Notes: generated from the letters alone by a model not told the origin. DNA of 64,000 bases from Xenorhabdus nematophila ATCC 19061 (GCF_000252955.1 NC_014228.1:1564005-1628004); one strand, 5' to 3'. Counted from the first letter of the stretch, positions 1-8,669 are shown. Numbers and translations: made by a program.

Positions 1-2
1 GT

Positions 3-128
3 GATCCTTTATTGGATAAAGCCATTGAACTTTACCCGTACATGGCTCAGTTTCTGCAACAAGGCATTGATGAGCGCAGTGAATATGACATGGCCTGTAC
101 CCAGCTTCAGCAATTAATACCGACATAA
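3..128 (+). CDS. fliI: FliI, flagellar export ATPase (C-terminal end only)
   Basis: The window opens inside this gene; only about the last 41 codons are visible, ending at a TAA at 126-128. The tail reads DPLLDKAIEL, then FLQQGIDER, and ends in QLIPT, which is the usual C-terminus of the cytoplasmic ATPase that energises the flagellar type III export apparatus. It lies directly upstream of fliJ with a 34-bp gap to the chosen fliJ start, the normal enterobacterial order fliI-fliJ-fliK. Confidence 0.85.
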   Translation, partial: DPLLDKAIELYPYMAQFLQQGIDERSEYDMACTQLQQLIPT

Positions 129-162
129 CATCTTGCTCATTGAAATTTTGCCGAGGAAATAC

Positions 163-609
163 ATGCAACAACACTCCCCTCTCGTGACTTTGCGTGAACT
201 CGCCCAAAATGCGGCAGAAAAAGCGGCATCCCGGCTTGCACAAATTCAGCAAAGTCATCAGCAAATGGAGCAACAACTCACGGCGTTGATGAATTATCAG
301 GATGAATATCGTACCCGTTTGAATAACACTCTCAGCAGCGGTATGTCCTGCTCGACCTGGCAAAATTATCAGCAGTTTATGAAAACGCTGGAAATGGCCA
401 TTGAACAGCACAAATTACAGCTCAATCAATGGAAAAAACGACTTGAGCAAGCCCTGTCACAATGGCAGGAAAAACAACAGCGCCTGAACGCCTTCGACAC
501 ACTACAGCAGCGGGCAGAGCATAATCTGAAGTTACACCAAAATCGCATGGAGCAAAAACAAATGGATGAGTACGCACAACGTGGTGCACAACGGAGAATG
601 AAACAATGA
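163..609 (+). CDS. fliJ: FliJ, flagellar export chaperone/stalk protein
   Basis: A 148-residue, Gln/Glu/Lys-rich protein that is almost wholly helical coiled coil, as expected for FliJ, the stalk that links the FliI ATPase ring to the FlhA export gate and escorts late substrates. I choose ATG at 163 because GAGGA sits at 153-157 just upstream and the protein then starts MQQHSPLVTLRELA like other FliJ proteins. The longer reading frame begins at a TTG at 133 without a good ribosome site. The end overlaps the start of fliK by 4 bp, so the two are translationally coupled. Confidence 0.9.
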   Translation: MQQHSPLVTLRELAQNAAEKAASRLAQIQQSHQQMEQQLTALMNYQDEYRTRLNNTLSSGMSCSTWQNYQQFMKTLEMAIEQHKLQLNQWKKRLEQALSQWQEKQQRLNAFDTLQQRAEHNLKLHQNRMEQKQMDEYAQRGAQRRMKQ

Positions 610-1973
610 ATCTCACTCTTTTGCCGACTGATTTGAAACTCACGGCTAAAAATCCGGAAAAAAATCAGCCGACGTTGAATGATCCCATAAACAACAGCCA
701 TTCTTCTCAATTTGGGCAACTTCTCAATGCAGAAACAGCCGCTATGCAGAAGCCCATAGTTCAGGCGGGTAAACATGATCTGAAAGTGGGAAAACCTGCT
801 GCTGATACAATAGCCGAAAGTGAATGGTCGCAGTCACAGAGCGTGTCAGACAACGCTGTCGAGGATAAATTGCAGACAGGCGTGACTCTGCAAGGGAACA
901 AAGCGGAATTTACGCTATTGAAGGATGACGATCTGTTGTCAGCCGATGCGTTAAGTGCGGTAATTCCTGTCCAAATTGCCGGATTGGTTAATCCGCCAAC
1001 TAACTCGGTAACGCTGACTGAGAACACAGACGGATTGGCAGAAAATGATTTACCAGAGGGTGAAAACACTCTCACTCATATCCTGCCGGGCAAAAATGCC
1101 AAAGATACCGAACTGGCTAACGCAGATCTGGATGAAGACATGCCACTTTCTGCGACACAGGATGCGACCCTGAATCCTAAATCAGAAGACGCTGCCAATA
1201 TCCGCCCTGTGCTGACCCCCATCGCCGGACAAGTAAAACTTGCTACCAGCAATAAAGCAGAGTACAGCCTGTCTTTCCAAAATAGTGCCCTCTCCAGAAA
1301 TACCGCCTCAAGTAACAACAAAGAGGTCAATCTATTCCAGACCGCCATTCAGAGTGCCCCTGCCCTGACTGCCGCCACCATTGAAACAACCCCGGTGGAT
1401 TCTCCGGTAGCATTGACGACATCTCCCCTGCTTTCAGCCGGACAACATGTCACCGGACAGCAACCTGCGGGCCACTTTCAGCTTAATGGAACAACCTTAC
1501 CAATATTAAATGCACATCTTGGCAGTGAAGAATGGCAGCAACAACTTAATCAGCATGTGCTGTTTTTTAACCGGAATGGACTGCAACAAGCAGAACTTCG
1601 CTTACATCCCCAAGAATTGGGCGCACTGCATATCCGCATGAGTGTTGAAGATAACCAAGCGCAATTACATTTTATGTCCGCTCACCAAAATGTTCGCGCG
1701 GCTCTGGAAGCCGCATTACCGGGGCTTCGCCATGCACTGGCTGACAACGGCATTCAACTGGCACAAAGCAGCATCAATAGCGATGCTCAAGGAAATTGGC
1801 AACAAGAGCACCACACTCATCATCATGCCAATGACCACTCTAACTCCCGTGCAAATGTTCAAGGCCATAATTTGAACCCGGCAACAGGGGTAACGGCTTC
1901 CCATACATCAGTCATCCATCTGACACCTCAGCAACTGGCCTCGACGCGGGGAGGTATTGATACATTTGCCTGA
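606..1973 (+). CDS. fliK: FliK, hook-length control protein
   Basis: A 455-residue secreted molecular ruler that sets hook length and switches export specificity through FlhB. The first 300 or so residues are low-complexity, rich in Ala, Asn, Thr, Leu and Asp, typical of the variable ruler part. The conserved C-terminal hook-control domain lies at about residues 300-395 and includes the stretch LRLHPQELGALHIRM. The last 60 residues are His- and Asn-rich. Its start overlaps the fliJ stop by 4 bp, and it is followed by a 218-bp gap before fliL, which probably starts a new transcript. Confidence 0.92.
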   Translation: MNLTLLPTDLKLTAKNPEKNQPTLNDPINNSHSSQFGQLLNAETAAMQKPIVQAGKHDLKVGKPAADTIAESEWSQSQSVSDNAVEDKLQTGVTLQGNKAEFTLLKDDDLLSADALSAVIPVQIAGLVNPPTNSVTLTENTDGLAENDLPEGENTLTHILPGKNAKDTELANADLDEDMPLSATQDATLNPKSEDAANIRPVLTPIAGQVKLATSNKAEYSLSFQNSALSRNTASSNNKEVNLFQTAIQSAPALTAATIETTPVDSPVALTTSPLLSAGQHVTGQQPAGHFQLNGTTLPILNAHLGSEEWQQQLNQHVLFFNRNGLQQAELRLHPQELGALHIRMSVEDNQAQLHFMSAHQNVRAALEAALPGLRHALADNGIQLAQSSINSDAQGNWQQEHHTHHHANDHSNSRANVQGHNLNPATGVTASHTSVIHLTPQQLASTRGGIDTFA

Positions 1974-2012
1974 TTATCCACCGAGTTATCCGCTCAATTG
2001 CATTATTTACTG

Positions 2013-2037
2013 TAAGAAAACAAAACAGGGCCGATAA
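2013..2037 (+). promoter_or_regulatory. Possible sigma-28 promoter upstream of fliL
   Basis: A perfect sigma-28 (FliA) minus-10 octamer GCCGATAA is at 2030-2037, about 155 bp before the fliL ATG, with TAAG at 2013-2016 as a minus-35 candidate. The spacer is 13 bp instead of the preferred 15, and the same octamer also occurs inside coding DNA at 5807 and 48269, so it could be chance. Enterobacterial fliL operons are usually sigma-70/FlhDC driven. Confidence 0.3.
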
Positions 2038-2191
2038 CAAACGTGTGAGTTAATGGTTTTTTCCACGTTTTTTCCGGCCATTGCCGGAACAAAGACGCGG
2101 GATAATTGATATCGATTTTGATGGATAAGGAACTCAGCCACGGAATGCGCGGGTGAATTATCCGCTACGGAAAACAGGAATTTGTCTGTCC

Positions 2192-2668
2192 ATGTCTGAT
2201 TATAGCTACGAGCATAAACGCACAAATCCAATTTGGATAATACTGTTAGTACTAATTGCTGTTATTGGTGCTGCCATCGGAGGGTATAGCTGGTGGGCAA
2301 TGAACCAGTCAGCCAATAACAGTACAGCAACATCCAAACTCATTGAAACACCTGTATTTATGAATTTGGAGCCTTTTACTGTCAATTTGATCGACAACGA
2401 AGATCATTTCGATCGTGTTCTATATGTTGGGGTCACATTGCGTCTGTCTGAGGAAAAAACCCGTCAGCGCTTCCATGATTATCTGCCTGAAGTTCGGAGC
2501 CGTATGTTACTGCTGTTATCTCGCCAGAAAGCAGCCGATCTGGCAAAAGATGACGGCAAGATGAATTTGGTGGCAGAGATCAAACAGACATTAAGCCCGA
2601 CACTGATACCCGGTGAGCCTGATCAAGCGATCACCGATGTGTTGTTTACCACGTTTATTCTGCGATAA
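2192..2668 (+). CDS. fliL: FliL, flagellar basal body-associated protein
   Basis: A 158-residue inner-membrane protein associated with the stator and MS ring, affecting torque and swarming. The start is taken at ATG 2192, giving MSDYSYEHKRTNP followed by one transmembrane helix at about residues 14-38 and a periplasmic domain with the conserved stretch FMNLEPFTVNL. A longer frame opens at 2153 but adds 13 atypical residues; AGGAA at 2176-2180 is the nearest ribosome site for the chosen ATG. The stop is 5 bp before fliM, so fliL heads a fliLMNOPQR operon. Confidence 0.92.
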   Translation: MSDYSYEHKRTNPIWIILLVLIAVIGAAIGGYSWWAMNQSANNSTATSKLIETPVFMNLEPFTVNLIDNEDHFDRVLYVGVTLRLSEEKTRQRFHDYLPEVRSRMLLLLSRQKAADLAKDDGKMNLVAEIKQTLSPTLIPGEPDQAITDVLFTTFILR

Positions 2669-2673
2669 TCACA

Positions 2674-3681
2674 ATGAGTGACAATATTCTTTCACAAGCA
2701 GAGATCGACGCTCTGCTCAACGGTGACAGTGCCTCTGCTGATGACGTGGAACAAACTGCGTCTGGCGAAAGTGAGGTTCGCCCTTACGATCCTAATACGC
2801 AACGCCGCGTTGTACGCGAACGTTTGCAGTCACTGGAAATCATTAATGAACGCTTTGCCCGCCAATTCAGGATGGGGTTGTTTAACATGCTGCGCCGCAG
2901 CCCGGATATTACGGTCGGTGCCATCAAGATTCAGCCTTATCACGAATTTGCCCGCAATCTGGCCGTACCAACCAACCTCAATCTGGTTCATTTGAAACCA
3001 TTGAGAGGAACCGCACTATTCGCTTTCGAACCCAGTTTAGTGTATATCGCCGTTGATAACCTGTTCGGGGGTGATGGCCGTTTTCCCACCAAAGTGGAAG
3101 GCCGTGAATTTACCTATACCGAACAACGGATCATCAACCGAATGCTGAAACTGGCATTAGATGCTTATCGTGATGCCTGGGACTCTATCTTTAAAATTGA
3201 AGTGGAATATGTGCGTTCTGAAATGCAGGTGAAATTCACCAACATCACCACCTCACCGAACGATATCGTGGTGACGACACCGTTTCAGGTGGAGATTGGT
3301 GCATTGACGGGCGAGTTCAATATCTGTATTCCATTCGCCATGATCGAGCCTTTGCGCGAACGCCTGACCAACCCACCCGTGGAAAATTTGCGTCAGGAAG
3401 ATGGTCAGTGGCGCAAAAGCCTGGTGAAGCAAGTTCAGCACTCAGAATTAGAACTGGTGGCAAACTTTGTTGATATTCCCCTGCGGCTGTCAAAGATCCT
3501 CGAACTAAAAGCCGGCGATGTTTTGCCGATTGAAAAACCCGAACGCCTGATCGTTCACGTTGATGGTGTGCCCGTGCTCATCAGTCAATATGGAACATTG
3601 CACGGGCAGTATGCCCTGCGTGTTGAACACCTGATTAACCCTGTTTTAACTGCTCTGGATGAGGAAAAGCCCAATGAGTGA
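2674..3681 (+). CDS. fliM: FliM, flagellar motor switch protein
   Basis: A 335-residue C-ring protein, the site where CheY-P binds to reverse rotation. The N-terminal CheY-binding peptide is visible (LSQAEIDALLNGD at about residues 5-17). The middle CheC-like domain follows, and the C-terminal SpoA/FliN-like domain lies at about residues 250-325 with the segment VPVLISQYGTLHGQYALRV. Length matches the family. The 3' end overlaps the start of fliN. Confidence 0.95.
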   Translation: MSDNILSQAEIDALLNGDSASADDVEQTASGESEVRPYDPNTQRRVVRERLQSLEIINERFARQFRMGLFNMLRRSPDITVGAIKIQPYHEFARNLAVPTNLNLVHLKPLRGTALFAFEPSLVYIAVDNLFGGDGRFPTKVEGREFTYTEQRIINRMLKLALDAYRDAWDSIFKIEVEYVRSEMQVKFTNITTSPNDIVVTTPFQVEIGALTGEFNICIPFAMIEPLRERLTNPPVENLRQEDGQWRKSLVKQVQHSELELVANFVDIPLRLSKILELKAGDVLPIEKPERLIVHVDGVPVLISQYGTLHGQYALRVEHLINPVLTALDEEKPNE

Positions 3682-4081
3682 TGCTAAACAACCCACAGAT
3701 ACCAGCTTGACTGACGATATGTGGGCAGAAGCGCTGGAACAACAGGCCGCACAGCAAACCTCTGACGGCGGCGCGTCAATATTTGAGAACCTGGAGCCAC
3801 AGGATGTGCTCTCCCAGCTCTCCGATATTGATCTGATCATGGATATCCCTGTTAAACTTTCTGTCGAGCTGGGACGCACCAAAATGACCATCAAACAGCT
3901 ACTGAAACTGTCACAAGGTTCAGTTGTTTCCCTAGATGGCCTTGCGGGCGAACCTCTGGATATTCTGATCAATGGCTATTTGATCGCGCAAGGAGAAGTG
4001 GTTGTTGTATCCGATAAATACGGCATCCGTATTACGGATATCATCACGCCTTCTGAACGCATGCGTCGCTTGAGTCGCTAA
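3674..4081 (+). CDS. fliN: FliN, flagellar motor switch protein
   Basis: A 135-residue C-ring component that forms the lower ring with FliM and docks FliH/FliI cargo. The SpoA domain occupies the C-terminal half (DIPVKLSVELGRTKM; LNGY-type segment ILINGYLIAQGEVVVV; GIRITDII). I start it at ATG 3674 (MSDAKQPT), preceded by GAGG within the fliM tail, rather than at the in-frame codon at 3659. It overlaps fliM by 8 bp. Confidence 0.93.
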   Translation: MSDAKQPTDTSLTDDMWAEALEQQAAQQTSDGGASIFENLEPQDVLSQLSDIDLIMDIPVKLSVELGRTKMTIKQLLKLSQGSVVSLDGLAGEPLDILINGYLIAQGEVVVVSDKYGIRITDIITPSERMRRLSR

Positions 4082-4083
4082 CC

Positions 4084-4545
4084 ATGATGGCGAACCAGCC
4101 TTCCCTTCATGCTTCTTTTCAGCGTGGTACGGCATCCGATGCCGTACCCGTCAGCACAACAGGTAGTAGCGAACCCCTTCCGGCAGGTCAGACTTTAATG
4201 CAAGTCAGCAGTGCATTAGGCGGCATTTTATTGCTGATTTTTTTCATGACATGGCTTGTCCGTCGTCTGGGTTTTGCTCCTGCCAAAAACAAAAATCATC
4301 GCTTGTTAAATGTTAAGGCAAGCTGTTCACTCGGGCCAAAAGAACGCATCGTTGTGGTGGAAGTCGAGGACAACTGGTTAGTACTGGGTGTGACATCGCA
4401 ACAAATCACTATGCTGCATCAAATGCCTGCGCTGGCTGACAACACGGAAAAGGATACCGCGTTCAAGTCACTGCCATTTGGTCAGATGTTAAAAAATACG
4501 CTCCAGAAAAAAAGCAAGAACAACAAGGATGATGATGAAAAGTAG
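4084..4545 (+). CDS. fliO: FliO, flagellar export apparatus assembly protein
   Basis: A 153-residue bitopic membrane protein that helps assemble the FliP-FliQ-FliR export gate. One transmembrane segment lies at about residues 40-60 ([19 protein letters not shown]), followed by a cytoplasmic domain with the family pattern [21 protein letters not shown]. The tail is very Lys/Asp-rich. It starts 2 bp after the fliN stop; a second ATG one codon later is equally possible. Confidence 0.88.
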   Translation: MMANQPSLHASFQRGTASDAVPVSTTGSSEPLPAGQTLMQVSSALGGILLLIFFMTWLVRRLGFAPAKNKNHRLLNVKASCSLGPKERIVVVEVEDNWLVLGVTSQQITMLHQMPALADNTEKDTAFKSLPFGQMLKNTLQKKSKNNKDDDEK

Positions 4546-5374
4546 AGTCTTCTTTATGACAGGCAGCCAAATAACAGGAAAAAAACGGGTTTCACGACGT
4601 TATCGAATACGTTCAGGTGCAAAACGATTGAACTTAGCACGTGTGATCACCCTGCTTATGGTGCTCTTTCTGCCGCTGTTCTCCATGAATGCAGCGGCTG
4701 AATTGCCCGGAATCATCAGCCAACCCCTGCCTAACGGCGGACAAAGCTGGTCATTGCCCGTTCAAACCCTGATTTTCATCACCGCATTGGGGTTCATCCC
4801 GGCTGCCCTGCTGATGATGACCAGCTTTACCCGTATCATTATCGTACTCGGCTTGTTGCGCAATGCACTGGGAACCCCTTCAGCCCCACCTAACCAAGTG
4901 ATGTTGGGTTTGGCATTGTTCATGACATTTTTCATCATGGCGCCGGTATTTGACAAAGTTTATCAGGATGCTTATCTGCCCTACAACGAAGATAAAATTA
5001 CGCTGGAAGCCGCATTGGACAAGGGTTCAAAACCACTGCGCCAATTTATGTTGCGCCAGACCCGGGAAAATGATCTGGCGCTGTTTGCCCGCCTTGCAGA
5101 TCAGGAAGCATTCGAAACTGCGGATTCTGTACCATTGCGCGTACTTGTTCCGGCATTTATTACCAGCGAATTAAAAACCGCCTTTCAGATTGGGTTTACC
5201 CTTTTCATTCCGTTTTTAATTATTGATCTGGTGGTTGCCAGTGTTTTAATGGCCTTGGGGATGATGATGGTGCCTCCTGCTACCATATCGTTGCCGTTTA
5301 AACTGATGTTATTTGTCTTGGTGGATGGCTGGCAATTATTGCTTGGCTCGCTGGCTCAGAGTTTTTATGTCTAA
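4529..5374 (+). CDS. fliP: FliP, flagellar export gate protein
   Basis: A 281-residue polytopic inner-membrane protein, the main subunit of the FliP5-FliQ4-FliR1 secretion pore. It carries a cleavable signal peptide (hydrophobic core [13 protein letters not shown] ending NAAA) and the conserved segments [19 protein letters not shown] and [16 protein letters not shown]. The first 35 residues are longer than in E. coli FliP. Three ATG codons stand in a row at 4529-4537 and another at 4556; AAGG is too close to the first, so the true start is probably one of the later ones. It overlaps fliO. Confidence 0.93.
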   Translation: MMMKSRVFFMTGSQITGKKRVSRRYRIRSGAKRLNLARVITLLMVLFLPLFSMNAAAELPGIISQPLPNGGQSWSLPVQTLIFITALGFIPAALLMMTSFTRIIIVLGLLRNALGTPSAPPNQVMLGLALFMTFFIMAPVFDKVYQDAYLPYNEDKITLEAALDKGSKPLRQFMLRQTRENDLALFARLADQEAFETADSVPLRVLVPAFITSELKTAFQIGFTLFIPFLIIDLVVASVLMALGMMMVPPATISLPFKLMLFVLVDGWQLLLGSLAQSFYV

Positions 5375-5421
5375 CGTAAAACCTTATTGTAACAAGCTCA
5401 CAAAAGCGGTTTGAGAAAATT

Positions 5422-5691
5422 ATGACTCCAGAATCGGTAATGGCCCTCGGTGTTGAGGCAATGAAAGTGGCATTGGCGCTGGCCGCCCCACTACTTTTGT
5501 CTGCTTTGATCTGTGGTTTGATCATCAGCTTATTGCAGGCAGCAACTCAGGTAAACGAGATGACCTTATCGTTTATTCCAAAAATCTTAGCCGTTTTTGT
5601 GACTATCGTCATCGCCGGACCCTGGATGTTAAACTTGCTGCTGGATTATATGCACGCGCTGTTCAGCAGTATTCCGGCGATTATCGGTTAA
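5422..5691 (+). CDS. fliQ: FliQ, flagellar export gate protein
   Basis: An 89-residue protein with two transmembrane hairpin helices (about residues 14-40 and 52-78), matching the size and sequence pattern of FliQ (MTPESVMALGVEAMKVAL; QAATQVNEMTLSFIPKI). It packs around the FliP/FliR pore. It lies 47 bp after fliP and 2 bp before fliR in the same operon. Confidence 0.95.
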   Translation: MTPESVMALGVEAMKVALALAAPLLLSALICGLIISLLQAATQVNEMTLSFIPKILAVFVTIVIAGPWMLNLLLDYMHALFSSIPAIIG

Positions 5692-5693
5692 TT

Positions 5694-6476
5694 ATGATCC
5701 CGTTTGATAGCGAAACACTCTCTCGCCTTGTCAGTGATTTTTTCTGGCCTTTGGTACGTTTATTGGCATTGTTCAGCATCGCACCGATTTTCAGTGAAAA
5801 GCAGATGCCGATAAAAGTGAGAATTGGTTTGGCGTTAGTGATCACGGCCTTATTAGTTCCGAGCATTCCTTCTCCCCACATTCCGATCTTTTCCATTGCT
5901 GGAATTTGGGTCTTAATACAACAAATTCTAATCGGTGTCGCTTTAGGACTGACCATACAAATCGCCTTTGCTGTCGTGCGCCATGCAGGTGAAATCCTTG
6001 GTTTGCAGATGGGACTTTCATTTGCCACATTCTTCGATCCTACCGGCGGGCCGAACATGCCCATTTTGTCCCGTATTCTGAATATGTTGATGATGTTGCT
6101 GTTCCTGGCATTTGACGGACATCTGTGGTTACTGTCGATCTTAGTCGATACATTTCATACCATTCCTATTCAGGTCACCCAGCTAAATCCGAAAGGTTTT
6201 CTGTTATTAGCCCAAAGTGCCAGCATGATTTTTGTCAACGGCATGATGCTGGCTATGCCGATGATTACCCTGCTACTGATTCTGAACTTCGCTTTAGGAA
6301 TGCTAAACCGCATGACACCACAACTTTCCGTATTTGTGGTCGGTTTCCCACTCACTCTCACCGTAGGGATTTTCACACTTTCTCTACTGATCCCGATGCT
6401 GGGGCCATTTACAGAACGATTATTTGGGGAAATGTTTGACCACTTAGCTGTGATTCTCAATGAGCTGATACTGTAG
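5694..6476 (+). CDS. fliR: FliR, flagellar export gate protein
   Basis: A 260-residue membrane protein with about six hydrophobic segments and the conserved motif GEILGLQMGLSFATFFDP. It completes the export gate with FliP and FliQ. It is the last gene of this flagellar block. Downstream comes AT-rich accessory DNA, and the next flagellar genes (flgL onward) resume only at 56391 on the opposite strand. Confidence 0.95.
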   Translation: MIPFDSETLSRLVSDFFWPLVRLLALFSIAPIFSEKQMPIKVRIGLALVITALLVPSIPSPHIPIFSIAGIWVLIQQILIGVALGLTIQIAFAVVRHAGEILGLQMGLSFATFFDPTGGPNMPILSRILNMLMMLLFLAFDGHLWLLSILVDTFHTIPIQVTQLNPKGFLLLAQSASMIFVNGMMLAMPMITLLLILNFALGMLNRMTPQLSVFVVGFPLTLTVGIFTLSLLIPMLGPFTERLFGEMFDHLAVILNELIL

Positions 6477-6685
6477 TGGTGACTTTATCAGCAGCAAATA
6501 CAATCGTTACAATCAAGTACGTTATTTCGAATAAATTTATGTAAAACAACAATCATTCCTTAATTTTATTTTTTATAAAACGCAATTCATTATCCCGCAT
6601 TAAAATAAGAAATTGGTTTTACCAAACTATTTAGAAAATCAAAAATCATTTATATAAGCACTAAATAAAATAAACATAAGTTAAT

Positions 6686-6699
6686 ATAACTTAAGTTAT
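6686..6699. promoter_or_regulatory. Operator-like palindrome, copy 1
   Basis: ATAACTTAAGTTAT is a perfect 14-bp palindrome. Its core TAACTTAAGTTA is repeated with one change at 6741-6752. A regulator-binding site is the simplest reading, but the regulator is unknown. Confidence 0.45.
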
Positions 6700-6739
6700 T
6701 ATTTTTGTGAGTTATAATCAATTGAAATCGCACGTTATA

Positions 6740-6753
6740 TTAACTTTAGTTAA
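6740..6753. promoter_or_regulatory. Operator-like palindrome, copy 2
   Basis: TTAACTTTAGTTAA is a dyad with 6-bp arms and a 2-bp centre. Its 12-bp core differs from copy 1 by one base. The two centres are 54 bp apart, close to five helical turns, so both sites would face the same side of the DNA. It lies upstream of the TATAAT at 6799. Confidence 0.45.
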
Positions 6754-6778
6754 TTATTTCTTTAGAAATAGAAACTGG

Positions 6779-6804
6779 TTGAAACTTATAAGCCACTATA
6801 TAAT
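6779..6804 (+). promoter_or_regulatory. Possible sigma-70 promoter for the polyamine gene
   Basis: A perfect minus-10 hexamer TATAAT is at 6799-6804, with TTGAAA at 6779-6784. The 14-bp spacer is too short for a strong unaided promoter, which would fit activator help from sites such as the dyads just upstream. It lies 54 bp before the possible leader peptide and 173 bp before the BpsA-SpeD gene. Confidence 0.35.
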
Positions 6805-6857
6805 GTTGAGTTTTATAAATTACTCGTCGGATTTATAGCATTTATGGGGAGAGATAA

Positions 6858-6914
6858 ATGGCAGGTTTCAGAAAGAGCGACGGTAACAGATCCAAGTATA
6901 ATTTAGATATCTGA
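6858..6914 (+). CDS. Possible 18-residue leader peptide upstream of bpsA-speD
   Basis: An ATG at 6858 opens an 18-codon frame reading MAGFRKSDGNRSKYNLDI, closed by TGA at 6912-6914. Its ribosome site GGGGAG (6846-6851), 6 bp before the ATG, is stronger than that of the main gene 62 bp downstream. Four of the residues are Arg or Lys. A translated upstream frame before a polyamine enzyme suggests control by translation, as known for other polyamine genes, but I recognise no homologue. A short chance ORF cannot be excluded. Confidence 0.35.
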   Translation: MAGFRKSDGNRSKYNLDI

Positions 6915-6976
6915 ACAGAGAATTCTGGATATTAATTACACTATCAGATTATAAGAATATGTAAAAAGAGATTACG

Positions 6977-8482
6977 ATGAATACACTAGACATTATAAAA
7001 GACAACATGAAGTTGTCACACCCGGTTGAAGTATTAGAGACATTACTAATACGCTTATATTTATATGACCGTACATCAAACAAAGACCTGTCATTAAAAA
7101 GCAACTTACCCATTCCTATCATCTCGGCATTTAAAAAAGAATTAATAAAGTATAATTTTGCTGAAAATAAAGGGGTTTTTAAATTAAACCCAACAGGTAT
7201 AAAACATGTTCAAAATGAACTGGAATATAAATCAATTGATATCAATAAATATAATTTACTCTCTTCCAATGAAGAACGAGAAGAGTTTGCAAATGAACTA
7301 TCCGTTTTACTGGAACCTATATATAACAACAGACCACAAGTCAATGTCTTATTAGATCAAGCTCATGCAACATTAGAGACATCAATAAGCAGGGTTATGT
7401 TATTACTTAATAACCCACGGGTATTTAAACAAAACATTCTATTCTTAGGCGATGATGATTTAACTTCTTTAGCCTTAATGATGGCCTTTAAAAAACTTGG
7501 GCATTATTCTTCAAAAAATATTTTTGTCAAAGATATAGATCAAAATCTATTAACATTTATCCAAGATGCCGCGAAAAAAAATGATTTTGTTATCAATACT
7601 GAGTATTTAGATCTAAAACGCGCTAATATTTACAACAAAGATTTTGACATTATTTGGACAGATCCTCCTTATACATTGAGTGGTTTGAAATTATTTTTAT
7701 CACGTGCAATCAGCTTGGCTAAAAATGATAACAGTGAGATTTTACTTTCATTTGGTCAGAAAAAGCCAATGGAAAACCAAGAGGTACAGCGGTTACTCAA
7801 CAACCAAAATCTCCTTATCAAGCATATTTATCCCCAATTCAATCAATATCATGGCGGAAGTATTATAAGTAATGTCAGTGACTTATATGTTCTTTCTGTG
7901 ACACCACACACATATCCGATCATTTCAGGGAAAAGTGACTACTCAGATAAAATATATACAGGGGAATTAAATCCTCGGATAAAATTTTATCAATGCAAAT
8001 CATGTAATAACATGATAACCATTGGACATGGGAAAAATATATTAACAATAGAACAGTTAATCGAGACAACATGTCATCAGTGTCACAGCAATAAATTTCA
8101 ATACCGAGGTCAGGAGAAAATAAATTCATCGACTAATGTAAGCCAACTTGGCACTCACATTATTGTAGATATGAAGGATTGTGATGCAGAAATATTGAAA
8201 TCGGTATCAGACATTGAAAACATCATGCTCGATGTTGCCCAAAAATTTGGGTTAAACGTTGTTACGCATAATTTTCATCAATTCAAACCCTGGGGTGTCA
8301 GTGGAGCACTCATACTGGCTGAGTCACATTTTACCATTCACACATGGCCAGAATATCATTACGCAGCACTTGATTTATTTGTCTGCAATGAATTTAAACA
8401 TCAAGAGGCGTTTATAACGGAATTACACATGCAGCTTAATGCCCAAGAATATGAGTATAAAATACTACAGAGAGGGTTTTAA
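6977..8482 (+). CDS. BpsA-type branched polyamine synthase fused to SpeD-type AdoMet decarboxylase
   Basis: A 501-residue fusion. Residues 1-90 look like a winged-helix domain. Residues 95-335 match the branched-chain polyamine synthase BpsA: the GDDD signature is at 158-161, DIDQN at 186-190 and TDPPYT at 228-233. A zinc-ribbon pattern follows (C340, C343, C366, C369). Residues 391-501 are a class 1b AdoMet decarboxylase: GVSG, then ESH with Ser450 as the predicted self-cleavage/pyruvoyl residue, HTWPE with His455, and Cys470, all spaced as in the Thermotoga maritima enzyme. The product could make decarboxylated AdoMet and use it to aminopropylate spermidine at the internal nitrogen, yielding branched polyamines. 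It starts at ATG 6977 after AAAGAG. It converges on xcnN, and a link to xenocoumacin is not shown. Confidence 0.8.
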   Translation: MNTLDIIKDNMKLSHPVEVLETLLIRLYLYDRTSNKDLSLKSNLPIPIISAFKKELIKYNFAENKGVFKLNPTGIKHVQNELEYKSIDINKYNLLSSNEEREEFANELSVLLEPIYNNRPQVNVLLDQAHATLETSISRVMLLLNNPRVFKQNILFLGDDDLTSLALMMAFKKLGHYSSKNIFVKDIDQNLLTFIQDAAKKNDFVINTEYLDLKRANIYNKDFDIIWTDPPYTLSGLKLFLSRAISLAKNDNSEILLSFGQKKPMENQEVQRLLNNQNLLIKHIYPQFNQYHGGSIISNVSDLYVLSVTPHTYPIISGKSDYSDKIYTGELNPRIKFYQCKSCNNMITIGHGKNILTIEQLIETTCHQCHSNKFQYRGQEKINSSTNVSQLGTHIIVDMKDCDAEILKSVSDIENIMLDVAQKFGLNVVTHNFHQFKPWGVSGALILAESHFTIHTWPEYHYAALDLFVCNEFKHQEAFITELHMQLNAQEYEYKILQRGF

Positions 8483-8623
8483 TTTTAAAATAAGCAAAAT
8501 ACCTTCTTGACATCTTACCCACGAAACAACTGATTGTTAATTAGCCAGGTGTGAAAGGCAATCAGTTACAGAATAATAAACATTCCTATACTCAACCTTA
8601 TACTTTGTCACCAAAAAACATAA

Positions 8624-8640
8624 AGGGCCTTGAAAGCCCT
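8624..8640 (-). terminator. Short terminator-like hairpin between bpsA-speD and xcnN
   Basis: AGGGC and GCCCT pair around a 7-base loop. On the minus strand the hairpin is followed by TTTATG and then TTTTTT, so it could end the xcn transcript about 30 bp after the xcnN stop. The stem is only 5 bp. It may also serve the plus-strand gene. Confidence 0.5.
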
Positions 8641-8669
8641 CATTAAAAATAGTTTTATTTATTGCCTAT

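Noticed and set aside
133..162. Upstream TTG start for fliJ giving a 10-residue longer protein
   Set aside because: The ATG at 163 has a proper ribosome site and gives the usual FliJ N-terminus.
2072..2089. TTCCGG/CCGGAA hairpin before fliL as a terminator of fliK
   Set aside because: The stem is only 6 bp and no T-run follows it on the plus strand.
5807..5814. Sigma-28 minus-10 octamer GCCGATAA inside fliR (another at 48269 inside xcnA)
   Set aside because: Both lie in coding DNA with no minus-35 partner or nearby start; they show that the octamer can occur by chance.
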